Assembly: GCA_017481825.1 (NCBI GenBank)
Contig: JAFUOR010000030.1
Coordinates: forward strand, 1-50,510
From: Clostridia bacterium
GTDB lineage: Bacteria; Bacillota; Clostridia; Christensenellales; Aristaeellaceae
Reading direction: 5' to 3'
DNA: 50,510 nt
In this document: positions 32,597 to 40,220 of the stretch, piece after piece
Layout: each line of letters begins with the position of its first letter
Numbering within the stretch: position 1 is the stretch's first letter
Notes under the pieces: model-generated
What the model was told of the DNA's origin: nothing
Seen by the model: the letters and a program-made list of their open reading frames with translations, nothing else
Databases searched by the model: none
Program-made: the position numbers and the translations under genes

Positions 32597-32995
32597 TCAC
32601 GCCCCCATGGCCACGGCCTTTGTCAGCGTCAGGGTGATGGCGGATACGCATCCGCATGCGGTGTGCTCCATCTCCACCCGGCTCACGAGGGTCTCCAGCA
32701 CGGCGCGGCTCACATCGTTCTCGTCCTCGTTGGGCGCGTCGCAGCTTTCGGCAAAATTCGCCGAAAGCCGGATATCCAGCGACGTGCCGCCGTCCAGCAC
32801 GGCCAGCTCAAGCCACTCGGCCCGGCAGCCCTGATGCAGCAGGCAGTCGCAGGCCTCGTCGGAGGCATTGCGCAGATCGTCGAGGGTACCCGCGTCCAGA
32901 TCCTTGAGGATCGCCACGCCGCCCAGCGCCGTTCGCAGCACCAGACCGTAGGCCTCTTGCCCCGGCACGCGAAGGATGATCTCCGGCTTCTTCAT
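32597..32995 (-). CDS. degenerate RsbW/SpoIIAB-like ATPase, putative anti-sigma factor
   Basis: A 132-residue protein directly upstream of a SigB/F/G-type sigma gene. Layout and the helix DLRNASDEACDCLLHQG resemble the N-box region of RsbW/SpoIIAB anti-sigma kinases. The usual asparagine is absent, and only a short GCGCVSAITLTLTK end resembles the last ATP-binding box. Kinase activity is therefore doubtful, while sigma binding remains plausible. ATG 32995 has GGAGG eleven bases upstream; an in-frame GTG at 33025 is an alternative. The recognition is based on weak similarity plus context. Confidence 0.6.
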   Translation of the reverse strand: MKKPEIILRVPGQEAYGLVLRTALGGVAILKDLDAGTLDDLRNASDEACDCLLHQGCRAEWLELAVLDGGTSLDIRLSANFAESCDAPNEDENDVSRAVLETLVSRVEMEHTACGCVSAITLTLTKAVAMGA

Positions 32996-33031
32996 ACGCC
33001 CACTCGCCTCCACCTGATTTCTCACATTACA

Positions 33032-33787
33032 CTATAACACATCCAGCACCATTTTGGCAAGCAGAAGCACCAGTACCACCAGCAGCATATAGCGGATGAA
33101 CCCCGCGCCGCGCTTCATGGTCAATCCCGCGCCCAGCCAGTTGCCCGCCATGCCGCACAGCGCTGCCGGGAGTCCCAGCATGACCGCCACATTCCCCGTG
33201 GAGAGCAGCGAAATCAGCGCCGCCACATTGCTGGTAAGGTTCACGACCTTCGCCGTGCCGCTGGCCATGACGGCCTCCATCCCCAGCAGCATGGTGAACA
33301 GCAGGATGAGGAAGGTTCCCGTCCCCGGGCCAATGAGGCCATCGTAGAAGCCCACCACCAGGCCGATCACAAAGGCCATGGGGCGCAGGCCCTTTTCCGG
33401 CACGAGGCAGCGGCCCGTCATCTCCCTTTTGCGCAGCACCACCGCCGCCACCAACGGGATGGCCACGATCATCAGCATACGCACCGTGTCCTCAGAGATG
33501 TGCTGCAAAAGCAGTGTCCCCAGCCAGCTGCCGGGGAATGCGCCCAGAGCCGCAAACAGGCCAGCACGCCAATCGACCTTCTTCCCCCGCACAAAGCGGG
33601 TGGTGGAGGCCACCGTCCCCAGGCAGGCGGAGAGCTTGTTCGTGCCCGCTGCCAGCACTGGCGGCAGTCCTGCCAGATAATACGCCGGAAGCGACACCAG
33701 TCCGCCGCCGCCCGCCACCGAGTCAATCAGCCCCGCCAGAAAAACCAGCGGACAAACGATCAGGTAAGTCGTTAGCGTCAATTCCAT
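33032..33787 (-). CDS. TSUP-family (TauE/SafE) membrane transporter
   Basis: A 251-residue membrane protein of the TauE/SafE family, associated with export or import of sulfite, sulfoacetate and similar small anions. The first repeat shows LIDSVAGGGGLVSLPAYYLA and GTNKLSACLGT; the second shows GFYDGLIGPGTGTFLILLFT and SGTAKVVNLTSNVAALI, both typical family signatures. About eight hydrophobic helices can be seen, ending VVLVLLLAKMVLDVL. GAAAGGAAG precedes the ATG. The substrate is unknown. Neighbours are lysC upstream and the anti-sigma-like gene downstream. Confidence 0.92.
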   Translation of the reverse strand: MELTLTTYLIVCPLVFLAGLIDSVAGGGGLVSLPAYYLAGLPPVLAAGTNKLSACLGTVASTTRFVRGKKVDWRAGLFAALGAFPGSWLGTLLLQHISEDTVRMLMIVAIPLVAAVVLRKREMTGRCLVPEKGLRPMAFVIGLVVGFYDGLIGPGTGTFLILLFTMLLGMEAVMASGTAKVVNLTSNVAALISLLSTGNVAVMLGLPAALCGMAGNWLGAGLTMKRGAGFIRYMLLVVLVLLLAKMVLDVL

Positions 33788-33814
33788 AAGAATACGCTTC
33801 CTTTCGCAATATAA

Positions 33815-33894
33815 ATTCGGAATTCAGAATTGACAGTCGCGGCCCTGCATGATCCGCAGATCAGCGCCGCAAACTGCAATTCCGAATTCCGAAT
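33815..33894. repeat. 80-bp element with ATTCGGAATTC terminal inverted repeats
   Basis: Left arm 33815-33837 (ATTCGGAATTCAGAATTG plus ACAGT) and right arm 33873-33894 (ACTGCAATTCCGAATTCCGAAT) are near-perfect inverted repeats around 35 bp of GC-rich sequence. The whole fills most of the lysC-TSUP gap and could fold into one long hairpin. The arms contain the same ATTCCGAATT core scattered elsewhere, so this may be the most complete copy of the family. Confidence 0.7.
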
Positions 33895-33908
33895 CGCAAA
33901 TAGCTCCT

Positions 33909-35231
33909 TTACTGGTTGACGAAGGCCTCGTAAATGGCCTTGATGGTCTCCGCATAGTCCGTGTCATCCACGCCGACAATGATGGAGAGCTCGCTGGAGC
34001 CCTGATCGATCATGCGGACGTTGATGCCCGCCCTGGACATGGCAGAGAACAGACGCGCAGCGGTACCGCAGTTATGCACCATGCCGCGGCCAACAGTGGC
34101 GATGATGGACATGTTGTCATGCACGGTGATGGTATCAGGGCTGGTGGTGGCAACGATGCGGCTGAGCACCTTCTCGCGCACAGGGGCAAGAGCCTCCTCG
34201 GAGACGACGACGCACATGGTATCGATGCCCGTAGGCAGATGCTCGATGGACACGCCGTATTCCTCAAAGGCACTGAGCACCTTGCGGGAGAAGCCCAGCT
34301 CCGTATTCATCATGGCCTTGGCAATGCTCACGACGCTGAAGCCCTTGCGGCCTGCCACGCCCGTGATGGTGGGGTGTGCCGCATCAAAGGGCGCATCCAG
34401 GCTGATAATGGTGCCGGGATGATTGGGATCGTTGGTGTTGCGGATGTTGGTGGGAATGCCCGCCTTGTGCACGGGGAACATCGCGTCCTCATGCAGGACG
34501 GAGGCGCCCATGTAGGACAGCTCGCGCAGCTCCTTGTAGGTGATGGAGCTGATCTCCCGGGGATTTTCCACAATGCGGGGATCGGCCATGAGGAAGCCGG
34601 ACACGTCCGTCCAGTTCTCATAGGTCGCCGCGTTGACCGCCCGGGCCACAATGGCGCCGGTGATATCCGAGCCGCCGCGGGAGAAGGTGTGCACGGTGCC
34701 GTCATAATAGGATCCGAAGAAGCCTGGCACCACGGTGGGAATCCCGTCGGCGAGGCGCTCGGACATGAGGCGGTTGGTCAGCTCTGCATCCAGCTGGCCG
34801 TGGGCGTCAAACTTGATGACCTCCGCGCTGTCCAGGAAGCGCCAGCCCATGTAATCTGCCATCAGCATGCCGTTGAGGTACTCGCCGCGGGAGGCACAGT
34901 AATCGGCATTGGCGCCTGCCGCGATCTTCTCGTTCACCTCATCCAGGGCAGCACCCAGATCCACCGTGAGCCCCAGTTCCTCGGCGATATCCATATAGCG
35001 GGCAGCGATCAGGTCGAAGGTCTCCTGGAAATCCTCGCCCATGGAGGCCAGGCGGTGGCACTTATAGAGCAGATCGGTGACTTTGTCATCCTCCTTGAAG
35101 CGGCGGCCGGGCGCGCTGGGCACAACATACTGGCGGTTCGGATCCAGCAGCAGGATGGCCTTGACCTTGGCAAACTGCCCCGCATCCGCCAGGGAGCTGC
35201 CGCCGAACTTGGTGACGATCTTCTTATTCAT
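33909..35231 (-). CDS. lysC: aspartate kinase
   Basis: Aspartate kinase phosphorylates aspartate, the first step to lysine, threonine and methionine. The 440-residue protein starts NKKIVTKFGGSSLADAGQF, the kinase signature. It has GFFGSYYDGTVHTFSRGGSD in the substrate site, and ends in two ACT domains (FSVVSIAKAMMNTELGFSRK; MSIIATVGRGMVHNCGTAAR), so feedback control by lysine or threonine is expected. ATG 35231 follows GGAGGG; a longer frame to 35312 runs back through the promoter and is rejected. The promoter lies only about 40 bp upstream, which leaves no room for a lysine riboswitch. Confidence 0.95.
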   Translation of the reverse strand: MNKKIVTKFGGSSLADAGQFAKVKAILLLDPNRQYVVPSAPGRRFKEDDKVTDLLYKCHRLASMGEDFQETFDLIAARYMDIAEELGLTVDLGAALDEVNEKIAAGANADYCASRGEYLNGMLMADYMGWRFLDSAEVIKFDAHGQLDAELTNRLMSERLADGIPTVVPGFFGSYYDGTVHTFSRGGSDITGAIVARAVNAATYENWTDVSGFLMADPRIVENPREISSITYKELRELSYMGASVLHEDAMFPVHKAGIPTNIRNTNDPNHPGTIISLDAPFDAAHPTITGVAGRKGFSVVSIAKAMMNTELGFSRKVLSAFEEYGVSIEHLPTGIDTMCVVVSEEALAPVREKVLSRIVATTSPDTITVHDNMSIIATVGRGMVHNCGTAARLFSAMSRAGINVRMIDQGSSELSIIVGVDDTDYAETIKAIYEAFVNQ

Positions 35232-35268
35232 CAAGGAATCCCTCCAGGTTTTTGAGAAATCGTTTTCC

Positions 35269-35297
35269 ATCATACAGGCAGTCGGCGCGCTTGTCAA
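35269..35297 (-). promoter_or_regulatory. strong sigma-A-type promoter of lysC
   Basis: On the minus strand, consensus -35 TTGACA (35297-35292), 17-bp spacer, -10 TATGAT (35274-35269), about 38 bp before the ATG. It probably also drives the genes downstream of lysC. Confidence 0.88.
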
Positions 35298-35330
35298 CGG
35301 TTTCGGCGTCAAAAAAACGTGAAAAAGCCA

Positions 35331-35382
35331 GAAAACAGCCCCGTCGCGCCCCTTCTTAGTCTAAACGGCACGCGGCAGGGCT
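35331..35382 (-). terminator. probable terminator after the PIG-L gene
   Basis: On the minus strand, AGCCC...CGCG pairs with CGCG...GGGCT across a long loop, followed by GTTTTCTGGCTTTTTC. The stem is interrupted, so confidence is modest. It lies between the PIG-L gene and the lysC promoter, where a terminator is expected. Confidence 0.4.
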
Positions 35383-35406
35383 ATGCTGATGGATGATCGC
35401 CAAAGG

Positions 35407-36561
35407 TTATTGGATGTTTTCAAACAGATCCTTCCCGACCGTATCGGACCCGACATTGGTGCGCCACAGGCCAAAGAGGGCGTTGTCGTACTCGCCGCCC
35501 TCCTCCACGCCCCACCACTTGCCGGCCTGGGTCTTGTGGCACAGGAAGGCCTCGCTGGCCACCTCAAAGGAGGTCTTGCCCCCAAAGGCGGTCAGCGGCT
35601 GGTGCCAGTCCATGCGGATCTGGTTCTCGCCCCAGAGGTGGATGTAGGTCTTCGGCACGTCCCACACGCCATACTGCTCACAGGAAGCGGCATGCTCGCT
35701 GGCATTGGCGGCACGCTCCACCCCCTGACGGCCCAGCCAGGAGAAGGTGATGTGGGCATTGTGGCCGTATTCGCCCTCCACGTCGTGGAGCACCACCACA
35801 TCGGGCTTGTACTGGCGGATGAGCGTCACGGCCTTATCCTCGGGCTGACGGTTCTTCAGCCCCCACTCCTTGAGAATCTCCGGCATCGAATCCTGCTGGT
35901 CAGGATAGCCCAGCAGCACGGGATAGATATCCACTCCGCAGGCCCACAGCGCATCGAGGAGCTCCTGACGGCGATAGTACCAGCCGTAAACGGCGTTGAT
36001 CACCAGCACATCCTTCTTCTGCTCGCCCGCATAGGTGGGAAGGAGGCCGCCGAACCAGAGAACCTCATCATCCGGGTGGGTGGAGAAGAGCATCATATCA
36101 ACCTTTTCCGGAGCGTCGCGCCACTGTTGGATGTAGGAGGGTGCTTCGCCGGGGGTGAGCACGGTAACCTTGCACAGTTCCAGTTTGCCGGAAATGGGCG
36201 TGAGGCGCACCGCGCTGGCGGGCGTATCCAGCACAAGGTACTGCGCGGCATACTTCGCCTCCTGGCGCATGACCTCCACCCACTTGCCGTTCTGGTTGAC
36301 CTTGACGATCACGCCCTTGGGGCTGATGGTGCGCCAGCGAATCTCAACGCTGCCGATGGTCTTGCCCTCAGGGGCGTTGATAGTCACCGCGCTGCCGGTG
36401 TAGAAGGTGATGTGATCGTCATCGCGCATGTCGTCGGGGGCATGGCGGTTGAACTCCTTGTTGTTGATCAAGCACTGCTCGGTGATGTCCTCCGCAGTAT
36501 CCGCCAGGGCCGCGGCAGGGAGCATCAGCAGGAGAAGGAACAGGATGAGGAGCTTTTTCAT
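35407..36561 (-). CDS. exported PIG-L/LmbE-family deacetylase
   Basis: A 384-residue protein with a clear signal peptide (KKLLILFLLLLMLPAAALA), so it should act outside the membrane. Residues 25-130 form a beta-rich region of unknown role (AVTINAPEGKTIGSVEIRW). The zinc-dependent PIG-L domain follows: metal motif FSTHPDDEVLWFGGLLP near residue 180 and the second ligand region HDVEGEYGHNAHI near residue 285. Family members remove N-acetyl groups from sugar derivatives; an extracellular form could act on glycans or wall sugars, which is inference. GGAGG precedes the ATG. It follows recD2 after 45 bp. Confidence 0.87.
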   Translation of the reverse strand: MKKLLILFLLLLMLPAAALADTAEDITEQCLINNKEFNRHAPDDMRDDDHITFYTGSAVTINAPEGKTIGSVEIRWRTISPKGVIVKVNQNGKWVEVMRQEAKYAAQYLVLDTPASAVRLTPISGKLELCKVTVLTPGEAPSYIQQWRDAPEKVDMMLFSTHPDDEVLWFGGLLPTYAGEQKKDVLVINAVYGWYYRRQELLDALWACGVDIYPVLLGYPDQQDSMPEILKEWGLKNRQPEDKAVTLIRQYKPDVVVLHDVEGEYGHNAHITFSWLGRQGVERAANASEHAASCEQYGVWDVPKTYIHLWGENQIRMDWHQPLTAFGGKTSFEVASEAFLCHKTQAGKWWGVEEGGEYDNALFGLWRTNVGSDTVGKDLFENIQ

Positions 36562-36606
36562 AGTCAGGATACCTCCAGAAAATTTCTGTGCAGGCGCATA
36601 CGCTGC

Positions 36607-38841
36607 TTACCCTTTCGGCAGCAGCAGAGACACCTGCTCAAGGCGCTCGCCAAGGGTCGTATAGCGCTTTAATATGTGATCGTTCTCCACCATCAGGCGC
36701 ACCACGTCCTCCCGCCCCACCAGCACCACCAGCGCGCGGGCGCGGGTGAGGGCGGTGTAGAACAGGTTGCGGGTCAGCAGCATCGGCGGGCCGCCGACCA
36801 CCGGCATCACCACCACGGGGAATTCGCTGCCCTGGCTCTTATGGACGGAGAGGCAGTAGGCCAGGTCAAGGTTCTCCAGCTGCTGGGAAGCATACACCGC
36901 CTCGCGCTCCTCGTCAAAGCGCACGGTGAGGGCATGCTCCTCCTCGTCCACGTCGACAATGAAGCCCACGTCGCCGTTAAAGACGCCCGTGCCGTCCTCC
37001 CAGCCGGAGGAGGTTTCGCGCCGCCATTCCAGCTGATAATCATTCTTGGTCTGCATCACCTTATCGCCCAGGCGGAAGATGGTCTCCCCATACTGGAGGG
37101 AGGGCTTATAGGGCGCGGGCGGGTTGAGGGCGGACTGCAGCATCTGATTGAGGGCAATCACGCCGCATTCTCCCTTTTTGGCAGGCGCCAGCACCTGAAT
37201 GTGGCGCACAGCCTGGGCGGCATAATCATCGGGGTCGTATTTCAGGAATTTGGGCAGCCTCTGGGTTACCAGGGACACGATGGTCTGCGCAGCGTCGTTG
37301 AACAGGTGCTTGCGCTCAAAGAAGAAATCCGTGCCCTTCTCGTTGAGCAGGGGCATCTCGCCATGGTTGATGCGATGGGCGTTGACGACGATACGGCTGG
37401 TTTCGCCCTGCCTGAAAATATCGGTGAGCATACAGGCCGGAACGATACCGCTTTGCAGGATATCCCCCAGCACATTGCCCGCACCGACGGAGGGCAGCTG
37501 ATCCGCGTCGCCTACAAGGATGAGGCGCGTTCCGGGCTCTACCGCCCGCAGGAGCGAACGCATCAGCAGCATGTCCACCATGGACACTTCATCCACGATC
37601 ACGCAGTCGCCCTCGATGGGGTTCTCCTGATTACGGGCGAACTGCCCTTCGTCGCCGCCGTATTCCAGCAGACGGTGGATGGTCTTGGCCTCCACACCCG
37701 TGGCCTCGGTCATGCGCTTGGCCGCACGTCCTGTGGGCGCGCACAGCACCACCTCGCCCTCGTGAGAGAGCAGATTGATGATGCAGTTGATGATGGTCGT
37801 TTTTCCCGTGCCGGGGCCGCCGGTGATGACCAGCACACCCTCGTCCAGGGCGGTCAATATGGCCTGGCGCTGCCGGGGGCTGAACTGAATCCCCCTCGTG
37901 CGCTCAAAATGGTCGATGTCCTTCTCCGCTCCTGCGGCATGACTGGGGCCGTGAGAGGCCATCAGCTCGCACAAGCGGGTGGCAACCTCCCTTTCCGCGC
38001 TGTCAAACTGGGGCAGATACACCCGCTCGCCGCCATCGGGGCCGGACTGCACCAGCTCCCGCAGGAGGGTCATGCGCATCAGGTAGTGTTCGATCAGTTC
38101 GCCCTCCACCCGCAGCAGCTGGGAGGCCCGCTGAATCAGCTCCCTGCGCGGCAGGTACACATGGCCCATCGACACAGAGACTTCCTTCAACACATATTTC
38201 AGCGCCGAGCAGATGCGCCCCTCGCTGTCAGGCGCGACGCCCAGGGCCGTGCCGATGCGGTCCGCCGTCAGGAAGCCCACGCCCTCCAGATCCTCGCACA
38301 GGCGGTAGGGATTCTCCCGGATGACCGCGGGGGTACGCTCGCCATATATCTTGCTGATCTTCACCGCCAGCGTCGCCGGGATGCCGTAGGACTGCAGGAA
38401 GACCATCGCCTCCCTCGCGCCCTGCTGCTCCCGGAAGGCCTCGGCGATCTGCTTCCAGCGCTTCTTGCCCATCTTGGGCACTTCCTGCAGCCGCTCCGGA
38501 TGCTCCGAGAGCACGGTCAGCGTCTCCTCGCCGAAGTGGTTGACGATCATCTTCGCCGTGCTGGGGCCGACGCCGTGGATGAGGCCGCTGCCCAGATAGC
38601 GCTCAATGCCCAGGAGCGTCGTAGGCATCTGCAATGTGCAGCCCGTGCATTTGAGCTGGCGGCCGTATTGGGGATGCTCCACCCATTCGCCGGTGAAGAT
38701 GGCCTGCTCGCCAGGTGTGAGCTCCGGCAGCGTCCCCACGATGGTGATCTCCCGCCGTCCCTCCCGGGCCATGAGGACGCTGTAACCGTTCTCATCGTTG
38801 CGGTACACCGTACCCAGCACGCTGGCTTCCACGCGCTCCAT
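36607..38841 (-). CDS. recD2: RecD2-like ATP-dependent 5'-3' DNA helicase
   Basis: A 744-residue superfamily 1B helicase of the RecD2 type, found in bacteria without a complete RecBCD and acting in replication and repair. The N-terminal extension begins EASVLGTVYRNDENGYSVLM with helix-hairpin-helix repeats such as LGSGLIHGVGPSTAKMIVNH and FLTADRIGTALGVAP. The core has Walker A VITGGPGTGKTTIINCI near residue 345, Walker B IVDEVSMVDMLLM and VGDADQLPSVGAGNVL. The last motifs DLAYCLSVHKSQGSEFPVVV and FYTALTRAR are typical. GGGGAGG precedes the ATG. Length matches the family. Confidence 0.95.
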   Translation of the reverse strand: MERVEASVLGTVYRNDENGYSVLMAREGRREITIVGTLPELTPGEQAIFTGEWVEHPQYGRQLKCTGCTLQMPTTLLGIERYLGSGLIHGVGPSTAKMIVNHFGEETLTVLSEHPERLQEVPKMGKKRWKQIAEAFREQQGAREAMVFLQSYGIPATLAVKISKIYGERTPAVIRENPYRLCEDLEGVGFLTADRIGTALGVAPDSEGRICSALKYVLKEVSVSMGHVYLPRRELIQRASQLLRVEGELIEHYLMRMTLLRELVQSGPDGGERVYLPQFDSAEREVATRLCELMASHGPSHAAGAEKDIDHFERTRGIQFSPRQRQAILTALDEGVLVITGGPGTGKTTIINCIINLLSHEGEVVLCAPTGRAAKRMTEATGVEAKTIHRLLEYGGDEGQFARNQENPIEGDCVIVDEVSMVDMLLMRSLLRAVEPGTRLILVGDADQLPSVGAGNVLGDILQSGIVPACMLTDIFRQGETSRIVVNAHRINHGEMPLLNEKGTDFFFERKHLFNDAAQTIVSLVTQRLPKFLKYDPDDYAAQAVRHIQVLAPAKKGECGVIALNQMLQSALNPPAPYKPSLQYGETIFRLGDKVMQTKNDYQLEWRRETSSGWEDGTGVFNGDVGFIVDVDEEEHALTVRFDEEREAVYASQQLENLDLAYCLSVHKSQGSEFPVVVMPVVGGPPMLLTRNLFYTALTRARALVVLVGREDVVRLMVENDHILKRYTTLGERLEQVSLLLPKG

Positions 38842-38876
38842 GCAGCATCCTCCCCTTCTGTGAAAAAATCTTATTT

Positions 38877-38882
38877 ATCATA
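38877..38882 (-). promoter_or_regulatory. extended -10 promoter of recD2
   Basis: On the minus strand, TGGTATGAT gives an extended -10 (TATGAT at 38882-38877), about 36 bp before the ATG. No good -35 is seen at the correct distance. Confidence 0.5.
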
Positions 38883-38961
38883 CCACAAAATCAACCAAAA
38901 GGGAATGCCCATTTTCCGTCCACCTTGCCCACAGTCCACGAAATTTCTTATTGGGAAATGC

Positions 38962-38990
38962 TTGCTTTTTTGTAAGGAAAATGGTACACT
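38962..38990 (+). promoter_or_regulatory. promoter of the HPr-like gene
   Basis: -35 TTGCTT (38962-38967), 17-bp spacer, -10 TACACT (38985-38990), 54 bp before the ATG at 39044. It is divergent from the recD2 promoter. Confidence 0.65.
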
Positions 38991-39043
38991 TGACCCGTAC
39001 CAAGGGAATCCCCCTTGAATGAATAAAGGAGGTGGCTTCTACA

Positions 39044-39271
39044 ATGAAGTCCGTGAACATCAAGCTGAATCTGATGACCGACGGCGCGAAGTTCGTGCAG
39101 ATCGTTGGTGCCTATCCCTACGACATGGATCTGCGCAGCGGCCGCCACGTTGTTGACGCGAAGTCCATTCTGGGCATCTTCTCCCTGGATTGGTCCAAGC
39201 CCGTGACCATGGAGATTTACTGCGACGATTGCGACGATCTGATCAACGACATCAAGCCCTTCATCGCGTAA
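39044..39271 (+). CDS. HPr-like protein lacking the phospho-histidine
   Basis: A 75-residue protein with the size and order of an HPr fold: strand KSVNIKLNL, helix DGAKFVQIVGAY, strand DMDLRSGRHVVDA, the turn KSILGIFSL, strand PVTMEIYCDD and C-terminal helix DLINDIKPFI. Ser41 in KSILGI corresponds to the regulatory Ser46 of HPr. The usual GLHARPA segment with the PTS phospho-histidine is missing, so it cannot carry PTS phosphate in the normal way. AAAGGAGG sets the ATG; a GTG at 39032 overlaps that site. It is a single-gene unit with its own promoter and terminator. A Crh-like regulatory role is inference. Confidence 0.78.
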   Translation: MKSVNIKLNLMTDGAKFVQIVGAYPYDMDLRSGRHVVDAKSILGIFSLDWSKPVTMEIYCDDCDDLINDIKPFIA

Positions 39272-39300
39272 GCGGAAGGCAGCCTTCAATGACGACATGT

Positions 39301-39332
39301 CCCTTCAGGCTTTGCTGCCTGGAGGGCTTTTT
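39301..39332 (+). terminator. terminator after the HPr-like gene
   Basis: Stem CCCTTCAGGC / GCCTGGAGGG (10 bp, one T-G pair) with a 6-base loop, followed by CTTTTTG. Confidence 0.85.
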
Positions 39333-39353
39333 GCGCTTGCCCCTCCAACCACA

Positions 39354-39363
39354 ATTCCGAATT
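39354..39363. repeat. ATTCCGAATT motif overlapping the DUF4364 promoter
   Basis: One copy of the intergenic motif. Its last bases run into the -35 hexamer TTTACA (39362-39367) of the next promoter, so here it contributes to a functional element. Confidence 0.55.
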
Positions 39364-39390
39364 TACAATCCCCTTTTTTTGTGGTATAAT
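39362..39390 (+). promoter_or_regulatory. promoter of the DUF4364 gene
   Basis: -35 TTTACA (39362-39367), 17-bp spacer, -10 TATAAT (39385-39390) with an extended TGG before it; the ATG follows 28 bases later. Confidence 0.8.
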
Positions 39391-39418
39391 CAACGCAAAC
39401 ACAAGTCAGGAGCAGTTC

Positions 39419-40174
39419 ATGATCGACCGCAAGCATATCCCGGAGACGGAAAACCGTCTCATTATCCTCTACACCCTCAAGCGTCTGGGGTCCGTCACCG
39501 CCATGCAGCTTTTGCAGGCCATGTCGGAGGCAGATCTGATGAATTACATCACCATGCAGCTGGCCCTTTCGGAAATGGAGCAGCAGGGGCAGATCAGCAT
39601 GCGCGCCCATCCGCTGGGGAATCTGATTGAGATCACCGGCGAGGGCGATTTCATCCTGCGCAGCTTTGAAAAGCGCATTCCCGCCAGCAGGCGCGCGCTG
39701 ATCGACCAGCACGCCAAGGCGTGGCAGGAGCGCTTCCAGGTGGAGCAGATGGCTCCGGCGGAGTCCTTCACGCTGCCAGACGGGCGCACCTGCCTCCACC
39801 TGCGCCTGCTGGAAAGCGCCGCGACGGTCATGGATCTCCTGCTCTACATGCCTGCCGGAACCACCATGACCTTCCTGGCCGAGCGCTGGCGCGCCTGCGT
39901 ACAGGTGGCCTACTCCACCGTGCTGGCGCACCTGACCGGCGGCTATGACCCGACGCTTCCGCTGCCCCAGGCGCCCGGCGCGGATACCGTGCGCCAGTGC
40001 GGACTGAACGAATGGCTCATGTCCCTGACCGACAGCGCCGAAAAGCCCACCATCAACCTCATCATGTCTCTGCCGGACGAACATCTGGCCAAATGCTGCG
40101 CCGTCAGATGGCTGGACGTATGCGCAGAAATCCGGCAGGAGGTGCTGACGGCACTGGAGGAAGTACAGCTTTGA
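39419..40174 (+). CDS. DUF4364-family protein
   Basis: A 251-residue protein of the DUF4364 family, a clostridial group with a winged-helix-like N-terminus and unknown role. The start ETENRLIILYTLKRLGSVTA and the following helix LLQAMSEADLMNYITMQLAL look like a small DNA-binding domain, followed by the wing-like QGQISMRAHPLGNLIEITGEG. The rest is mixed alpha/beta, with LPDGRTCLHLRLLESAATVM. A regulatory role is a reasonable guess only. CAGGAGC precedes the ATG. The promoter with TATAAT lies just upstream. Confidence 0.82.
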   Translation: MIDRKHIPETENRLIILYTLKRLGSVTAMQLLQAMSEADLMNYITMQLALSEMEQQGQISMRAHPLGNLIEITGEGDFILRSFEKRIPASRRALIDQHAKAWQERFQVEQMAPAESFTLPDGRTCLHLRLLESAATVMDLLLYMPAGTTMTFLAERWRACVQVAYSTVLAHLTGGYDPTLPLPQAPGADTVRQCGLNEWLMSLTDSAEKPTINLIMSLPDEHLAKCCAVRWLDVCAEIRQEVLTALEEVQL

Positions 40175-40175
40175 A

Positions 40176-40195
40176 AAATTCGGAATTCCGAATTT
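40176..40195. repeat. 20-bp perfect palindrome of the ATTCCGAATT family
   Basis: AAATTCGGAATTCCGAATTT reads the same on both strands. It lies in the 46-bp gap after DUF4364 and ends about 12 bases before the esterase ribosome-binding site AAAAAGGGGG. Confidence 0.75.
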
Positions 40196-40220
40196 GATAA
40201 AACAAAAAGGGGGTTTTTCC

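Noticed and set aside
32656-33037. Plus-strand frames opposite the anti-sigma-like gene
   Set aside because: They lack ribosome-binding sites and family motifs, while the minus-strand genes have coupled starts and context.
35232-35312. Lysine riboswitch before lysC
   Set aside because: A consensus promoter lies only about 40 bases before the start codon, which leaves no room for a riboswitch of roughly 170 bases.
36676-39018. 780-residue plus-strand open frame opposite recD2
   Set aside because: It runs antisense to all recD2 helicase motifs, crosses both divergent promoters and has low-information composition.
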